Assembly: GCF_014653695.1 (NCBI RefSeq)
Contig: NZ_BNAR01000001.1
Coordinates: forward strand, 1,054,001 to 1,118,000
Direction: 5' to 3'
From: Lentzea cavernae
GTDB lineage: Bacteria > Actinomycetota > Actinomycetes > Mycobacteriales > Pseudonocardiaceae
Length of the DNA stretch: 64,000 nucleotides
Shown here: piece by piece, positions 13,078 through 21,247 of the stretch
Numbering within the stretch: position 1 is the first letter of the stretch
Layout of the letters: each line of letters begins with the position of its first letter
Program-made: the position numbers and the translations under genes
Notes under the pieces: model-generated
What the model saw: the letters and a program-made list of their open reading frames with translations, nothing else
Told to the model about the DNA's origin: nothing
Database searches by the model: none

Positions 13078-13743
13078 ATGGCATCAGTGCTGCTGGTCGA
13101 AGACGACCCGGTGGTGCGGGCGGCGATCACACGCGCCCTCACCGGCCAGGGCCACATCGTGCACGGTGTCGCGCTCGCGATCGAGGCCTTGCGCGAAGTC
13201 ACCGCGAACACCTACGACGTCGTGGTGCTCGATCTCGGGCTCCCCGACCTCGACGGCGGTGACGCGCTGCGCATGATCCGAGGCGTCACGAACACCCCGG
13301 TGGTCATCGCGACCGCCCGCGACGACGAGGCCGGGATCGTCCGGCTGCTCAACGCGGGCGCCGACGACTACCTCGTCAAACCCTTCTCGAGCGAGCACCT
13401 CGAAGCGCGCCTGCAGGCGGTGCTGCGACGTGCCCGCGACACCAAGCAGCTCGTCATCGGCGGCCTGGAGATCGACGTCGACCTCCGCAGGGCCGCCGTG
13501 GACGGTCAGGAGCTCTCCCTGACGCACAAGGAGTTCGAGCTGCTCTCCTACCTCGCGGCACGGCAGGGGGAGGTGGTGCCGCGGGCGGAGATCCTCGCGA
13601 ACCTCTGGCCGTCGCACCGCGACGACCAGACGCTCGACGTCCACCTGTCCTGGCTGCGCCGCAAGCTCGGTGAACGAGCGGCGCAGCCCCGTTATCTGCA
13701 CACCGTGCGAGGAGTCGGCGTGCGTCTGGTCGACCCCAGATGA
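13078..13743 (+). CDS. OmpR/PhoB-family response regulator
   Basis: 221 residues. N-terminal receiver with LVEDDPVV, phospho-acceptor Asp52 in VVLDLGLPDLDGG, and the signature Lys in YLVKPFS; C-terminal winged helix with LTHKEFELLSYLA and LDVHLSWLRRKLG. Binds DNA as a phosphorylated dimer. Stop overlaps the start of the kinase gene (ATGA at 13740-13743), so expression is coupled. Confidence 0.93.
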   Translation: MASVLLVEDDPVVRAAITRALTGQGHIVHGVALAIEALREVTANTYDVVVLDLGLPDLDGGDALRMIRGVTNTPVVIATARDDEAGIVRLLNAGADDYLVKPFSSEHLEARLQAVLRRARDTKQLVIGGLEIDVDLRRAAVDGQELSLTHKEFELLSYLAARQGEVVPRAEILANLWPSHRDDQTLDVHLSWLRRKLGERAAQPRYLHTVRGVGVRLVDPR

Positions 13744-15020
13744 GGCGGTCACTGGTGCTGGTCGCTCTCGCGGCGACCAGCATGGTGGCCCTGGCGTTCC
13801 TCATCCCGCTCGCGATCGTCGTGAAGGAGTCCGCGTACAACCGCGCGCTGGGCGAGGCGGAGAAGCAGGCGAACGCGATGACGCCCGCGTTGCTGATCAC
13901 CCGCAAACCGCAGGAGATCCGCCAGGCGATCAGGAGCACCCCGTACGGCAGTCAGCAGCGGCTGGCCGTGCACCTGAGCGCCCCGGCCGGCACCTACGGC
14001 TACTCGCACATCACCGCCGCGGACCTGCAGGACGCCCAGAAGGTGGCGACCGCGTCCACCATCAAGAGGCCCGACGGCGTCGCCTACCTGCAACCGCTCG
14101 CCACCAGCGAGAGCGGGATCGTGATCGTGGAGGCGTTCGTGCCGCACGACCAGCTCACCCACGGCGTGATCGGCACGTGGTGGGTGCTGGCGGGCGTCGC
14201 CGTCGGCCTGGTCGCCGGTTCGGTGATCGTCGCCGACCGCCTGGGCGCACGGGCCGTCAAGGCCACCCAGGCGCTGGCGGAAGGCGCCCGCAGGATGGGC
14301 CAGGGCGACCTCTCCGCGCGCGTCCCGGTGAAGGGCCCGCCCGAGGTCAAGGAGGCCGGGAAGGCCTTCAACGCCATGGCCGAGCGCGTCCGGCACCTGC
14401 TCGCCGCCGAACGCGAGGTGGTCGCCGACCTCTCGCACCGCCTCAGAACGCCTCTCACGGCCCTTCTCCTGGACGCGGACACCCTCGGGCGTGGTCCTGG
14501 CGCGGACCGCGTCCGGGAGGCCGTCCAGGGCCTCGAGAGGGAAGTCGACGAGATCATCAAGGTGGCCCGCTCCGGACTGCAGCCCGACGACAGCGGCGCC
14601 GACGCGGCGGAGGTGGTGCGCGACCGGCTGGTGTTCTGGTCCGCGCTCGCCGACGACCAGGAACGGCCGTGGACGGTCCGCGGCGCCGACAAGCCCGCGC
14701 ACGTGCCGATCTCCCGCTCCGACCTCGCCGCCGCGCTGGACGCGTTGCTGGGCAACGTCTTCCGCTACACGCGGGAGGGCACGCGGTTCGCCGTGACGCT
14801 CGTGCACCAGGCCGATCTGGTGGCGCTGGTCGTCGAGGACGCCGGTCCCGGCATCGCGGACACCGAACGGGCCGTGCGCCGCGGTGCCAGCGGTGGTGGT
14901 TCCACCGGGCTGGGGCTCGACATCGCCCGACGCGCCGCGGAGAGCACGGGAGGGTCTCTCCACGTCGACCGCGGTCCGTTGGGCGGTGCACGCGTGCAAT
15001 TGAGGCTCCGGAGGCTCTAG
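13740..15020 (+). CDS. Two-component sensor histidine kinase
   Basis: 426 residues. Transmembrane helix at about 4-24, ~120-residue extracytoplasmic sensor, second helix near 145-165, HAMP domain, HisKA with DLSHRLRTPL (His near 233) and HATPase with NVFRYTREG, DAGPGIAD and TGLGLDIARR. The G2 box is preceded by a Gly/Ser-rich loop. Autophosphorylates and signals to the coupled OmpR-type regulator. Sensor ligand unknown; the membrane protein encoded divergently is a candidate target. Confidence 0.92.
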   Translation: MRRSLVLVALAATSMVALAFLIPLAIVVKESAYNRALGEAEKQANAMTPALLITRKPQEIRQAIRSTPYGSQQRLAVHLSAPAGTYGYSHITAADLQDAQKVATASTIKRPDGVAYLQPLATSESGIVIVEAFVPHDQLTHGVIGTWWVLAGVAVGLVAGSVIVADRLGARAVKATQALAEGARRMGQGDLSARVPVKGPPEVKEAGKAFNAMAERVRHLLAAEREVVADLSHRLRTPLTALLLDADTLGRGPGADRVREAVQGLEREVDEIIKVARSGLQPDDSGADAAEVVRDRLVFWSALADDQERPWTVRGADKPAHVPISRSDLAAALDALLGNVFRYTREGTRFAVTLVHQADLVALVVEDAGPGIADTERAVRRGASGGGSTGLGLDIARRAAESTGGSLHVDRGPLGGARVQLRLRRL

Positions 15021-15041
15021 GGGGCCGGAATGTGAAACACC

Positions 15042-15084
15042 GCCGGCGGCGTGCGGACCGTGGGACGGGTCCGACGCCGCCGGC
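15042..15084. terminator. Long GC-rich hairpin after the histidine kinase
   Basis: Stem GCCGGCGGCGT and CGGACC pair with GGTCCG and ACGCCGCCGGC around an 8-nt loop, with a single-base bulge, starting 21 nt after the kinase stop. Strong factor-independent terminator candidate. Confidence 0.7.
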
Positions 15085-15746
15085 GGGCACCGGCCGGCCG
15101 CGCTGCACCGCTGCCGCACCACCGAGTCCCGAGCAGGAGGGAGGAACCCGATGAGCAGTGCGCACTTGCCTTCCCACACCGGTGGAACGAGGTGGATCAG
15201 CCGGGGCTCTCGGCGCCGGGTGTGGGGACCAGCGTATTCAGTGAGTCTGCGGTGGATCGGTTTTTGTGATCTGACATGAAGTTAGCCGACCGCCGATCGT
15301 CCCCAATCCCCCGTTCAGACGATTAATCCATTTTAAATATCTTTAAGCTCGCCCACACGGACCGTCCACGTCTTAATCGAATTTAAGATTGAACCGATCG
15401 CCTGGTGTCATCCCGGCCAATCGAAATGCGACAGTTCCGCACGGACTCGGCGCGGATCCGGGCCGCACCGAACATGAACAAGAGTCGTGCTCGTTCACGA
15501 ATTCGTCACACGGATCATCGCCGGTTCGTCCGAAAGCGATGCTGACCCGATCTCATCACGGAAGTAGGGCTGACGCTATACTCACAGTGATCGCCGAGCC
15601 CTCTCGTCGTGACCCGGACGTGACTTTTGACGGGTGAGTCAACCAGGGCATTGCTTCCCGCGTATACCCATGTAGATTCCCGCTCACCGTGACGGCCATT
15701 CGGGTGACCGCCACGGCTCGCGCGCCGCACGCGAAACGGAGGCAGC
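15085..15746. other. Long intergenic region with AT-rich promoter-like segment
   Basis: No gene is supported here; short open frames lack coding bias. Around 15315-15390 the base composition drops sharply, with ATTAATCCATTTTAAA and the imperfect palindrome CTTAATCGAATTTAAG (about 15372). Such AT-rich islands are rare in this window and suggest a promoter or nucleoid-protein site for the gene at 15747. Confidence 0.4.
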
Positions 15747-16259
15747 ATGCAGGCGAACGCCCAGACCGCCCAGGTCGACGACCTGACACTCATCGCGCTT
15801 CCCACCGCGGTGAACTGCGCGGATCTGTTCGTGCGCTTCACCCTCGGTGAGTGGCGCCTGCGCAACATGACCGCGGAGTGCTCCGCCGTGGCTTGCGCCC
15901 TGGTCGAAGCAGCCGTCGAATCGGCGGACCCCAAGACGTCGCGGCTGATCACGCTGCGACTGCGACTGACCGGCGAGTACCTCGTCGTCGAGCTGGAGGC
16001 GGCCAGGTTCATCATGCCGCCGACCTCGCCCGATCTGCGCACCGGCGAACTGCAGCTCGCCGGCGGCATCAAGCTGATCTGGTGCGAGCTCGCCCTGCCG
16101 ACGGGCGTGAACGCCAACGCGGTGCCCCTGCCCAGGCGCGAGAAGCGCCGCTCCCCCGCCGCTGAAGCACTGGGCGACGAGCCGGACGTCGATCCCGAGC
16201 TCATCCAGCGCATCCTGTTCGGCCTCGGCGGCTCGATGGGCAACGGCCACCAGCGATAA
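15747..16259 (+). CDS. Hypothetical protein with degenerate ATPase-like (anti-sigma-type) fold
   Basis: 170 residues, clear GGAGG 8 nt before the ATG. The first ~120 residues have the alternating pattern of small GHKL anti-sigma proteins (LRNMTAECSAVACALVEAAVESADP, LVVELEAARFI), but the N- and G-box glycines are missing, so ATP binding is doubtful. The tail is acidic and may bind a partner. No named family recognised. Preceded by a 660-bp regulatory stretch and followed by a strong terminator, so it is a monocistronic unit. Confidence 0.62.
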   Translation: MQANAQTAQVDDLTLIALPTAVNCADLFVRFTLGEWRLRNMTAECSAVACALVEAAVESADPKTSRLITLRLRLTGEYLVVELEAARFIMPPTSPDLRTGELQLAGGIKLIWCELALPTGVNANAVPLPRREKRRSPAAEALGDEPDVDPELIQRILFGLGGSMGNGHQR

Positions 16260-16262
16260 CGT

Positions 16263-16304
16263 GCACACAAGGGCGCGTCCACCCGTGGACGCGCCCTTGG
16301 TGTG
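16263..16304. terminator. Strong hairpin terminator
   Basis: GCACACAAGGGCGCGTCCA pairs with TGGACGCGCCCTTGGTGTGC around a short loop, with one extra G; it begins 4 nt after the stop codon of the preceding gene. Confidence 0.85.
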
Positions 16305-16517
16305 CGCCCGTTCCCGGTGGACGCTTCACGAATCGGTTTCCAGAGCCCAGGAATAACCGCTCGACCACGGTGATTGATTGCGATTAACCGACCGGTGTCA
16401 TTTTTCCGGCACGCCCGGAAATGTTGCTCTGGTTGGTGGACGGTTCGTCAACAACCCTTCCGATACGGTCTCGTACCACGCCGCCCGAACTGTCCCGCAC
16501 ATTCGGAAAGGTGTCGG

Positions 16518-17144
16518 ATGATCACCACGCTGGCCGCAGCCGCACTGGCTCTGTCCACCCTCGTCGCTCCCCCTGCCGCGGATCCGCCCCCGCCGGGCCA
16601 GATCACCATCGACGTCGTCACGGTCAACGGCTCCGGCTGCCGGATCGGCACCGCCGCCGTCGCCGTCTCCCCCGACAACAAGGCGTTCACGGTCACCTAC
16701 AGCGACTACCTCGCCCAGGTGGGCCCCGAGTCGCGGCCGACCGACTTCCGCAAGAACTGCCAGCTCAACCTCAAGGTCAACGTCCCCAGCGGGTTCACCT
16801 ACGGCGTCGCCAAGGCCGACTACAGAGGTTTCGCGCACCTCGAACGGGGTGCGAAGGGCACGCAGAAGGCGAGCTACTACTTCCAGGGCATGTCGGACAA
16901 CGACCAGCGCTCCAAGACCTGGAACGGTCTGCTGAGCGACAGCTGGCAGGTCACGCACCAGACGGACGTGGCGTCCATCGTCTACCACCCGTGCGGGGCG
17001 AAGAGGAACTTCAACATCAACACCGAGCTGCGGGTGGACAAGGGCACGTCCGACCCGAAGAAGACCAGCTTCATGGCCATGGACTCGACGGACGGCTCGA
17101 TCGAGACCGTCTACCACTTCGCGTGGAAGACGTGTCCGAAGTAG
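16518..17144 (+). CDS. Secreted DUF4360-family protein
   Basis: 208 residues from ATG 16518 (GGAAAGG upstream). Sec signal peptide (TTLAAAALALSTLVAPPAA), then a beta-rich domain with paired cysteines: GSGCRIGTAAV, RKNCQLNLKVNVP, YHPCGAKRNFNINTEL and a C-terminal KTCPK. GSGC...N..C.L...V..P matches DUF4360, found in secreted actinobacterial and fungal proteins; function is not established. Confidence 0.8.
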   Translation: MITTLAAAALALSTLVAPPAADPPPPGQITIDVVTVNGSGCRIGTAAVAVSPDNKAFTVTYSDYLAQVGPESRPTDFRKNCQLNLKVNVPSGFTYGVAKADYRGFAHLERGAKGTQKASYYFQGMSDNDQRSKTWNGLLSDSWQVTHQTDVASIVYHPCGAKRNFNINTELRVDKGTSDPKKTSFMAMDSTDGSIETVYHFAWKTCPK

Positions 17145-17169
17145 ACCGGTAGGTCAGCGCCCTCGCACG

Positions 17170-17206
17170 GCAAGGCCGAGCCCAGGAGGCATGGGCTCGG
17201 CCTTGC
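17170..17206. terminator. Hairpin terminator between convergent genes
   Basis: GCAAGGCCGAGCCCA-ggaggca-TGGGCTCGGCCTTGC, a perfect 15-bp stem between the convergent genes ending at 17144 and 17222; can serve both strands. Confidence 0.85.
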
Positions 17207-17221
17207 TGTCCTCTGGCGAAC

Positions 17222-18049
17222 TCAGATGTTCTGGTTCGCGAAACCCTTCGTCGCGATCTTCGACAACATCCCCTGCCACACCGCGGTGCTGGTGTGCGGG
17301 TCCCCGGTCACGCCGAGCGCGGACTTGAGGCCGTTGAACGCGGTCTGCGTCTTCGGGCCCCAGATGCCGTCGATCGTCAGGCCGGACGCGCGGAAGTTGT
17401 TGCAGGTGCCCTGGACGAACTTCGTGTCGGCCTCGGAGTCCTTGAGCACGCGCACCGGCATGCCGCCGAAGTCGGCGTGGATGTGGTCGCGGTGGTCGGC
17501 GTTGTACCAGCCGTCGAGCACGTAGCGGAAGCGGCGGCGGGTCACGGCCTCCGTGGCGAGGTAGCGCTTGCGCAGCGCGGCGGTGCCCGACGCGTGGTGC
17601 TGGTCGAGGGGCGAGGTGACGTTGCCGCCGGACCAGCGGACGTGGTCGAGGTCCATCGCGGTGCCGGCACCGTGCTGGCCGGCCTTGTCGACGTAGAAGC
17701 CCGCCGAGACGATGTAGCTGATCGAGCCGTAGCTCGACGAGAGGGAGCGCAGGTCGCGGATCCAGGCGACGAGCGCGTTGTAGAACGCGTCGGTGGCCTG
17801 CCAGTTGCGCGCGGTCGTGTTGCCGCGGCTGGAACGCCAGTAGTAGACGGGGGTGCCGTCGATCTTCTGGAACGTCATCATCGCGAGCGCGCCGACCTCG
17901 GCGGCCTCGATCTCGGCGGGCGTGTGCTGGTCGGTGGGCGTGGGCGCGGCGCCCGCGAGCCCCGGCGCGATGGTGGACAGGCCGGCGAGACCGGCGACCG
18001 CCGCCGCGCCCGTGACGAAGCCGCGCCTGGTGACGTTGTTCTCGAACAC
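17222..18049 (-). CDS. TAT-secreted M15-like peptidoglycan hydrolase with peptidoglycan-binding domain
   Basis: 275 residues from GTG 18049 (AGGGAG 8 nt upstream). Twin-arginine signal TRRGFVTGAAAVAGLAG. The central domain has zinc-site features of extensin-like/D-Ala-D-Ala carboxypeptidase proteins: QHGAGTAMDLDH and DHRDHIHADFGG. The C-terminal ~65 residues form a peptidoglycan-binding domain (LTIDGIWGPKTQTAFNGLK). Likely cleaves or remodels cell wall outside the membrane; exact bond not determinable. Confidence 0.8.
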   Translation of the reverse strand: MFENNVTRRGFVTGAAAVAGLAGLSTIAPGLAGAAPTPTDQHTPAEIEAAEVGALAMMTFQKIDGTPVYYWRSSRGNTTARNWQATDAFYNALVAWIRDLRSLSSSYGSISYIVSAGFYVDKAGQHGAGTAMDLDHVRWSGGNVTSPLDQHHASGTAALRKRYLATEAVTRRRFRYVLDGWYNADHRDHIHADFGGMPVRVLKDSEADTKFVQGTCNNFRASGLTIDGIWGPKTQTAFNGLKSALGVTGDPHTSTAVWQGMLSKIATKGFANQNI

Positions 18050-18229
18050 CCCAGTACTCCCTCTGCGTCCAAGCCGGCGGCGGCAGGGTGAAGGACCTGT
18101 CTCACCCACCGGCCCGACGGAGTCTAGGGATCACGTCCGAACGGCGGAATCGGGCCTGACCTGCGTTTTTCCTCAACCTTTACCGCACGCTCCCCCGCCG
18201 TGCCAGACTCCCGCCCGGGGAGGTCGATC

Positions 18230-18421
18230 TTGGCTGGTGCACGGCGTGGAGGGCTGTCCGCGGTCTCGGTGGTGCTGCTCGCACCGGCTCTGGCGCTGCT
18301 CGGGAACGTCGCGACGAACACCGTCGAGGTCTCGTGGCGCTGGTGGCCGCTGACGGTGTGGATCGTCGTGGGACTGCTGGTCGCCGGCACGGTCTGGGCG
18401 GAGACCTCGTCGACTCGCTGA
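18230..18421 (+). CDS. Small two-helix membrane protein (possibly the N-terminal part of the next frame)
   Basis: 63 residues from TTG 18230 (GGGGAGG 6 nt upstream). Two hydrophobic helices (LSAVSVVLLAPALALLG and WPLTVWIVVGLLVAGTVW). Coding bias is strong right up to its stop TGA, which overlaps CTG 18418 of the next frame (CTGA). Either this is a separate small protein coupled to the next gene, or a -1 frameshift has split one membrane-anchored protein. Confidence 0.6.
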   Translation: MAGARRGGLSAVSVVLLAPALALLGNVATNTVEVSWRWWPLTVWIVVGLLVAGTVWAETSSTR

Positions 18422-18975
18422 TCACCCGGCCGGGTGGCCTGGTCGCGGTCCTCGAGACGGTCAGCCAGTGCTCCCAGCTGATCCCGCCCGGCGCGCTGGG
18501 CAACGCCGAGCCGGTCGAGGTGCCGGTCAGCGGGCACAACCTGGTGCTGACCCTGATCAACCGCTCCGACCTGGAGGTCCACCTCGACAACGTCCGCCCG
18601 CTGATCGTCGAGGCCCTGCTGCCCGACGGCGAGCGGGCCTCCGGGGCTGCCCCGCTGACGGTGGGGGCGCGCAGGGCGGAGACCGTGGTCCTGTGCCCGG
18701 TGACGTCGCGGCAGGCGTGCGTCGCCTGGCGCCTGGTGATCCGCTGGCACGAGGACGGGGAGGTCCTGCACTCGGCCTGGGACCTCGTCGCCACGGGCTA
18801 CGTGGGCTGGACGACCACCGCACCGGACGGTGAGGCGGTGCCGCGGCCGCTGAACCAGCTCGGTCACTGGGACCCGATGAGCACGTGGCAGGACGGCGGC
18901 ACGTCCTACGACGAGCACCTCGCCATGATCGTCACACCGGACCAGGCCTGGCTCGACGCCATCCGCTACGACTGA
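18418..18975 (+). CDS. Hypothetical protein, start unresolved (CTG start or frameshifted continuation)
   Basis: About 185 residues from CTG 18418, beginning ITRPGGLVAVLETVSQ. The frame stays open back to GTG 18334, but between 18334 and 18396 it has many T-ending codons and overlaps a better-coding frame. Between there and 18418 no ATG/GTG/TTG exists. The product has a beta-rich middle (NLVLTLINRSDLEVHLDNVRP) and a C-terminal segment rich in aromatic residues. No family recognised. Confidence 0.6.
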   Translation: MITRPGGLVAVLETVSQCSQLIPPGALGNAEPVEVPVSGHNLVLTLINRSDLEVHLDNVRPLIVEALLPDGERASGAAPLTVGARRAETVVLCPVTSRQACVAWRLVIRWHEDGEVLHSAWDLVATGYVGWTTTAPDGEAVPRPLNQLGHWDPMSTWQDGGTSYDEHLAMIVTPDQAWLDAIRYD

Positions 18976-18976
18976 G

Positions 18977-19879
18977 TCAGCTCACGGGCCCGAGCACGCG
19001 CACCAGGTTCTTCTCGGTGTCGTTGCCGAGCTTCTCCAGCGCGAGCTTCGCGACCGGTGCGCCGTACTTCGCGAGCCCGTTGAACTCGACGTGGGCGTGG
19101 TAGGCGATCCGGGCGGTGCCGGGCTCGGGTCCGGCGCTGATCGAGATGTCGTCAGTCGAGGTGGCGGTGTCGTTGCGGCCCACGAACTGCAGGCCCTTCG
19201 CGTCGTCGCGGGTCAGCTCGTAGACGAGCTCGGTCTTGCGGCCGAGGAACGTCGACACGTTGCGCCAGCGCGAGCCGACCTCGACCGGGCCGTCGTCGAG
19301 GCGCGTGCAGGACACGGTGCCCGGGTCCCACTGCTCGGCGCGGGAGAAGTCGCGCAGGTACTCGGCCACGCCCTCGGGGCTGGAGGCGACGGTGAACGTG
19401 CGCTCGACGTCCACACCGGACACGGTCGGCGAGTTGAACGTTTGCGGCGCAAGGCGGAGCCGGTACTGGTCGACGAGTTCCGCCTGCCCTTCCGCACGGG
19501 TCGCCAGCCGCTCCAGCCGCGTCTCGTCGAAGCTGCCCAGCCTGCGCAACGTCCGCCACAGCGCGGACTTGCTCTCGATGGCGACGCGGATGCCCTCGAG
19601 TTCGAGGACGTCGCTCAGCGGTGAACGTCCGAGGAGCCTGCCGTTGAGCTTGAGCCTGCCGGCCTTCTCCGCGAGCCAGCCGAGCGCCTCCTTGTGCGGA
19701 CGCGACTCGACGCCGACCTCGCGCATGAAGTCGAGCAGCTCCTTGCGGTCAGCCTCGACGTCGTCGGCGAGAACCCGCAGCTCGGGGTGGGTGCGGCTGA
19801 TGCGGCGGGCGAGCTCGGCGCTCGCCGTCGCCCCGGCGAGGTGGTCGTTGAGGTAGATGCCCAGCAGCTCCGTGTTCAC
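18977..19879 (-). CDS. Helical (ferritin-like) domain fused to SRPBCC ligand-binding domain
   Basis: 300 residues. The first ~150 residues are all-helical with charged heptads (LGIYLNDHLAGATASAELARR ... ELLDFMREVG), like ferritin-like DUF892/PA2169-type four-helix bundles; the last ~150 residues are an SRPBCC/START-like fold (VERTFTVASSPEGVAEYLRDF ... WDPGTVSCTRLDDG ... GSRWRN). The fold binds hydrophobic ligands. Function unknown. Ends 2 bp from the convergent gene at 18975. Confidence 0.72.
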   Translation of the reverse strand: MNTELLGIYLNDHLAGATASAELARRISRTHPELRVLADDVEADRKELLDFMREVGVESRPHKEALGWLAEKAGRLKLNGRLLGRSPLSDVLELEGIRVAIESKSALWRTLRRLGSFDETRLERLATRAEGQAELVDQYRLRLAPQTFNSPTVSGVDVERTFTVASSPEGVAEYLRDFSRAEQWDPGTVSCTRLDDGPVEVGSRWRNVSTFLGRKTELVYELTRDDAKGLQFVGRNDTATSTDDISISAGPEPGTARIAYHAHVEFNGLAKYGAPVAKLALEKLGNDTEKNLVRVLGPVS

Positions 19880-19908
19880 GCGGAGCGGTTACCCGAGGCC
19901 AAACCTCG

Positions 19909-21171
19909 CTACTTCCGCTCGGTGGCGCGCACCGGTTCCAGGATGATCGGCTGCGCGCGCCGGCCCGTCACCAGGTTCCACGCCCACTGCGTCAGCACCG
20001 CGATCCGGTTGCGCCACCCGACCAGGAACGCGATGTGCACGCCCGCCCACGCCACCTTGCCGATCAGGCCCTTGAGCCGCAGCTTCTTGATGTCCGCGAC
20101 GGCGTCACCGGGCGAGATCGTGGCCATGGTGCCGAGGTCGAGGTACTTGAACGGCTTGGCCCGCTGTCCCTGCAGACGCGCCTTGATCACGCGGGCGACG
20201 TGGTGGCCCTCCTGGAGCGCGGGCTCGGCGATGCCCGGCAGGTCGTTCAGGTTGACCATGTCGCCGATGGCGAAGACGTCGCCGGTGACCGAGCAGTCCA
20301 CCGGGTTCACCCGGATCCGGCCCTTGCGGTCGGTCTCGGCCCCGGTCTGCTCGGCGAGCTGACGCGCCAGCGGGGAAGCTTGCACACCGGCGGCCCAGAT
20401 GATCGTCTTCGCCTCCACCCGGTCGCCGTCCTTCGTGGTGAGGCCCTCGGAGTCGATGGACTCGACCATCGCGCCGGTCATCACGGTCACGCCGAGCTGT
20501 TCCAGCTTCTTCCGCGCGTGGTCGCGCAGCGGCGGGGAGAACGGCGGCAGCACGTGCGGCACGGCGTCCATCAGCGTGATGCGGACGTCACGCGGGTCGA
20601 TCTCGCGGAACTGCCCCTTCAACGCGCGGCGCGCCAGGTCGGCGAGCTGCCCGGCCAGCTCGACGCCGGTCGGTCCCGCGCCCACGACGGCGAACGACAG
20701 CCACTGCTTCGGGTCCTGCGCCGCCACCGCCGTCTCGAACGCCCGCAGCAGCCTCGAGCGCAGGCCGACGGCCTGTTCGAGGGTCTTCATCGGCGGCGCC
20801 GACTCCGCCCACTCGTCGTGACCGAAGTAACTGTCGCGCGACCCGGCCGCCACGACCAGGGTGTCGTACTCGACCTCGGCCGACCTCCCGTCCGGCAGGT
20901 CGGCGTGCACGCGCTTGGCGACCGTGTCGAACCCGGTCACCTCGCCCAGCAGGACGCGCGCGTTGCGCTGCTTGCGCAGGATCGCGCGGAACGCCGGTGC
21001 GATGTCGCCCGCGGGCAGCAGCGCCGTCGCCACCTGGTAGAGCAACGGCTGGAACAGGTGGTGGTTCGTGCGGTCGATCAACGTGACCTCGACGTCCGTG
21101 CGCTTCAGGCCGCGCACGACTCCCAGCCCGCCGAACCCACCTCCGACAACGACTACCCGGTGCTTGCTCAT
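19909..21171 (-). CDS. ndh: Type II NADH dehydrogenase (NDH-2)
   Basis: 420 residues from ATG 21171. Two Rossmann folds: FAD site VVVVGGGFGGLGVVRGL at the N-terminus and NADH site FAVVGAGPTGVELAGQLADLA near the middle, plus FAIGDMVNL (FAD contact) and a C-terminal amphipathic/hydrophobic segment (KVAWAGVHIAFLVGWRNRIAVLTQW) for membrane docking. Transfers electrons from NADH to menaquinone without pumping protons. Divergent from a FAD/Rieske oxidoreductase, with 76 bp between starts. Confidence 0.9.
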   Translation of the reverse strand: MSKHRVVVVGGGFGGLGVVRGLKRTDVEVTLIDRTNHHLFQPLLYQVATALLPAGDIAPAFRAILRKQRNARVLLGEVTGFDTVAKRVHADLPDGRSAEVEYDTLVVAAGSRDSYFGHDEWAESAPPMKTLEQAVGLRSRLLRAFETAVAAQDPKQWLSFAVVGAGPTGVELAGQLADLARRALKGQFREIDPRDVRITLMDAVPHVLPPFSPPLRDHARKKLEQLGVTVMTGAMVESIDSEGLTTKDGDRVEAKTIIWAAGVQASPLARQLAEQTGAETDRKGRIRVNPVDCSVTGDVFAIGDMVNLNDLPGIAEPALQEGHHVARVIKARLQGQRAKPFKYLDLGTMATISPGDAVADIKKLRLKGLIGKVAWAGVHIAFLVGWRNRIAVLTQWAWNLVTGRRAQPIILEPVRATERK

Positions 21172-21247
21172 GCGGATCGCATACCCGCTGGAGGCGCCAC
21201 AAATCCGGCCCTTCGCATATCCACCTCGAAGGCGGGTATCCGCCGCC

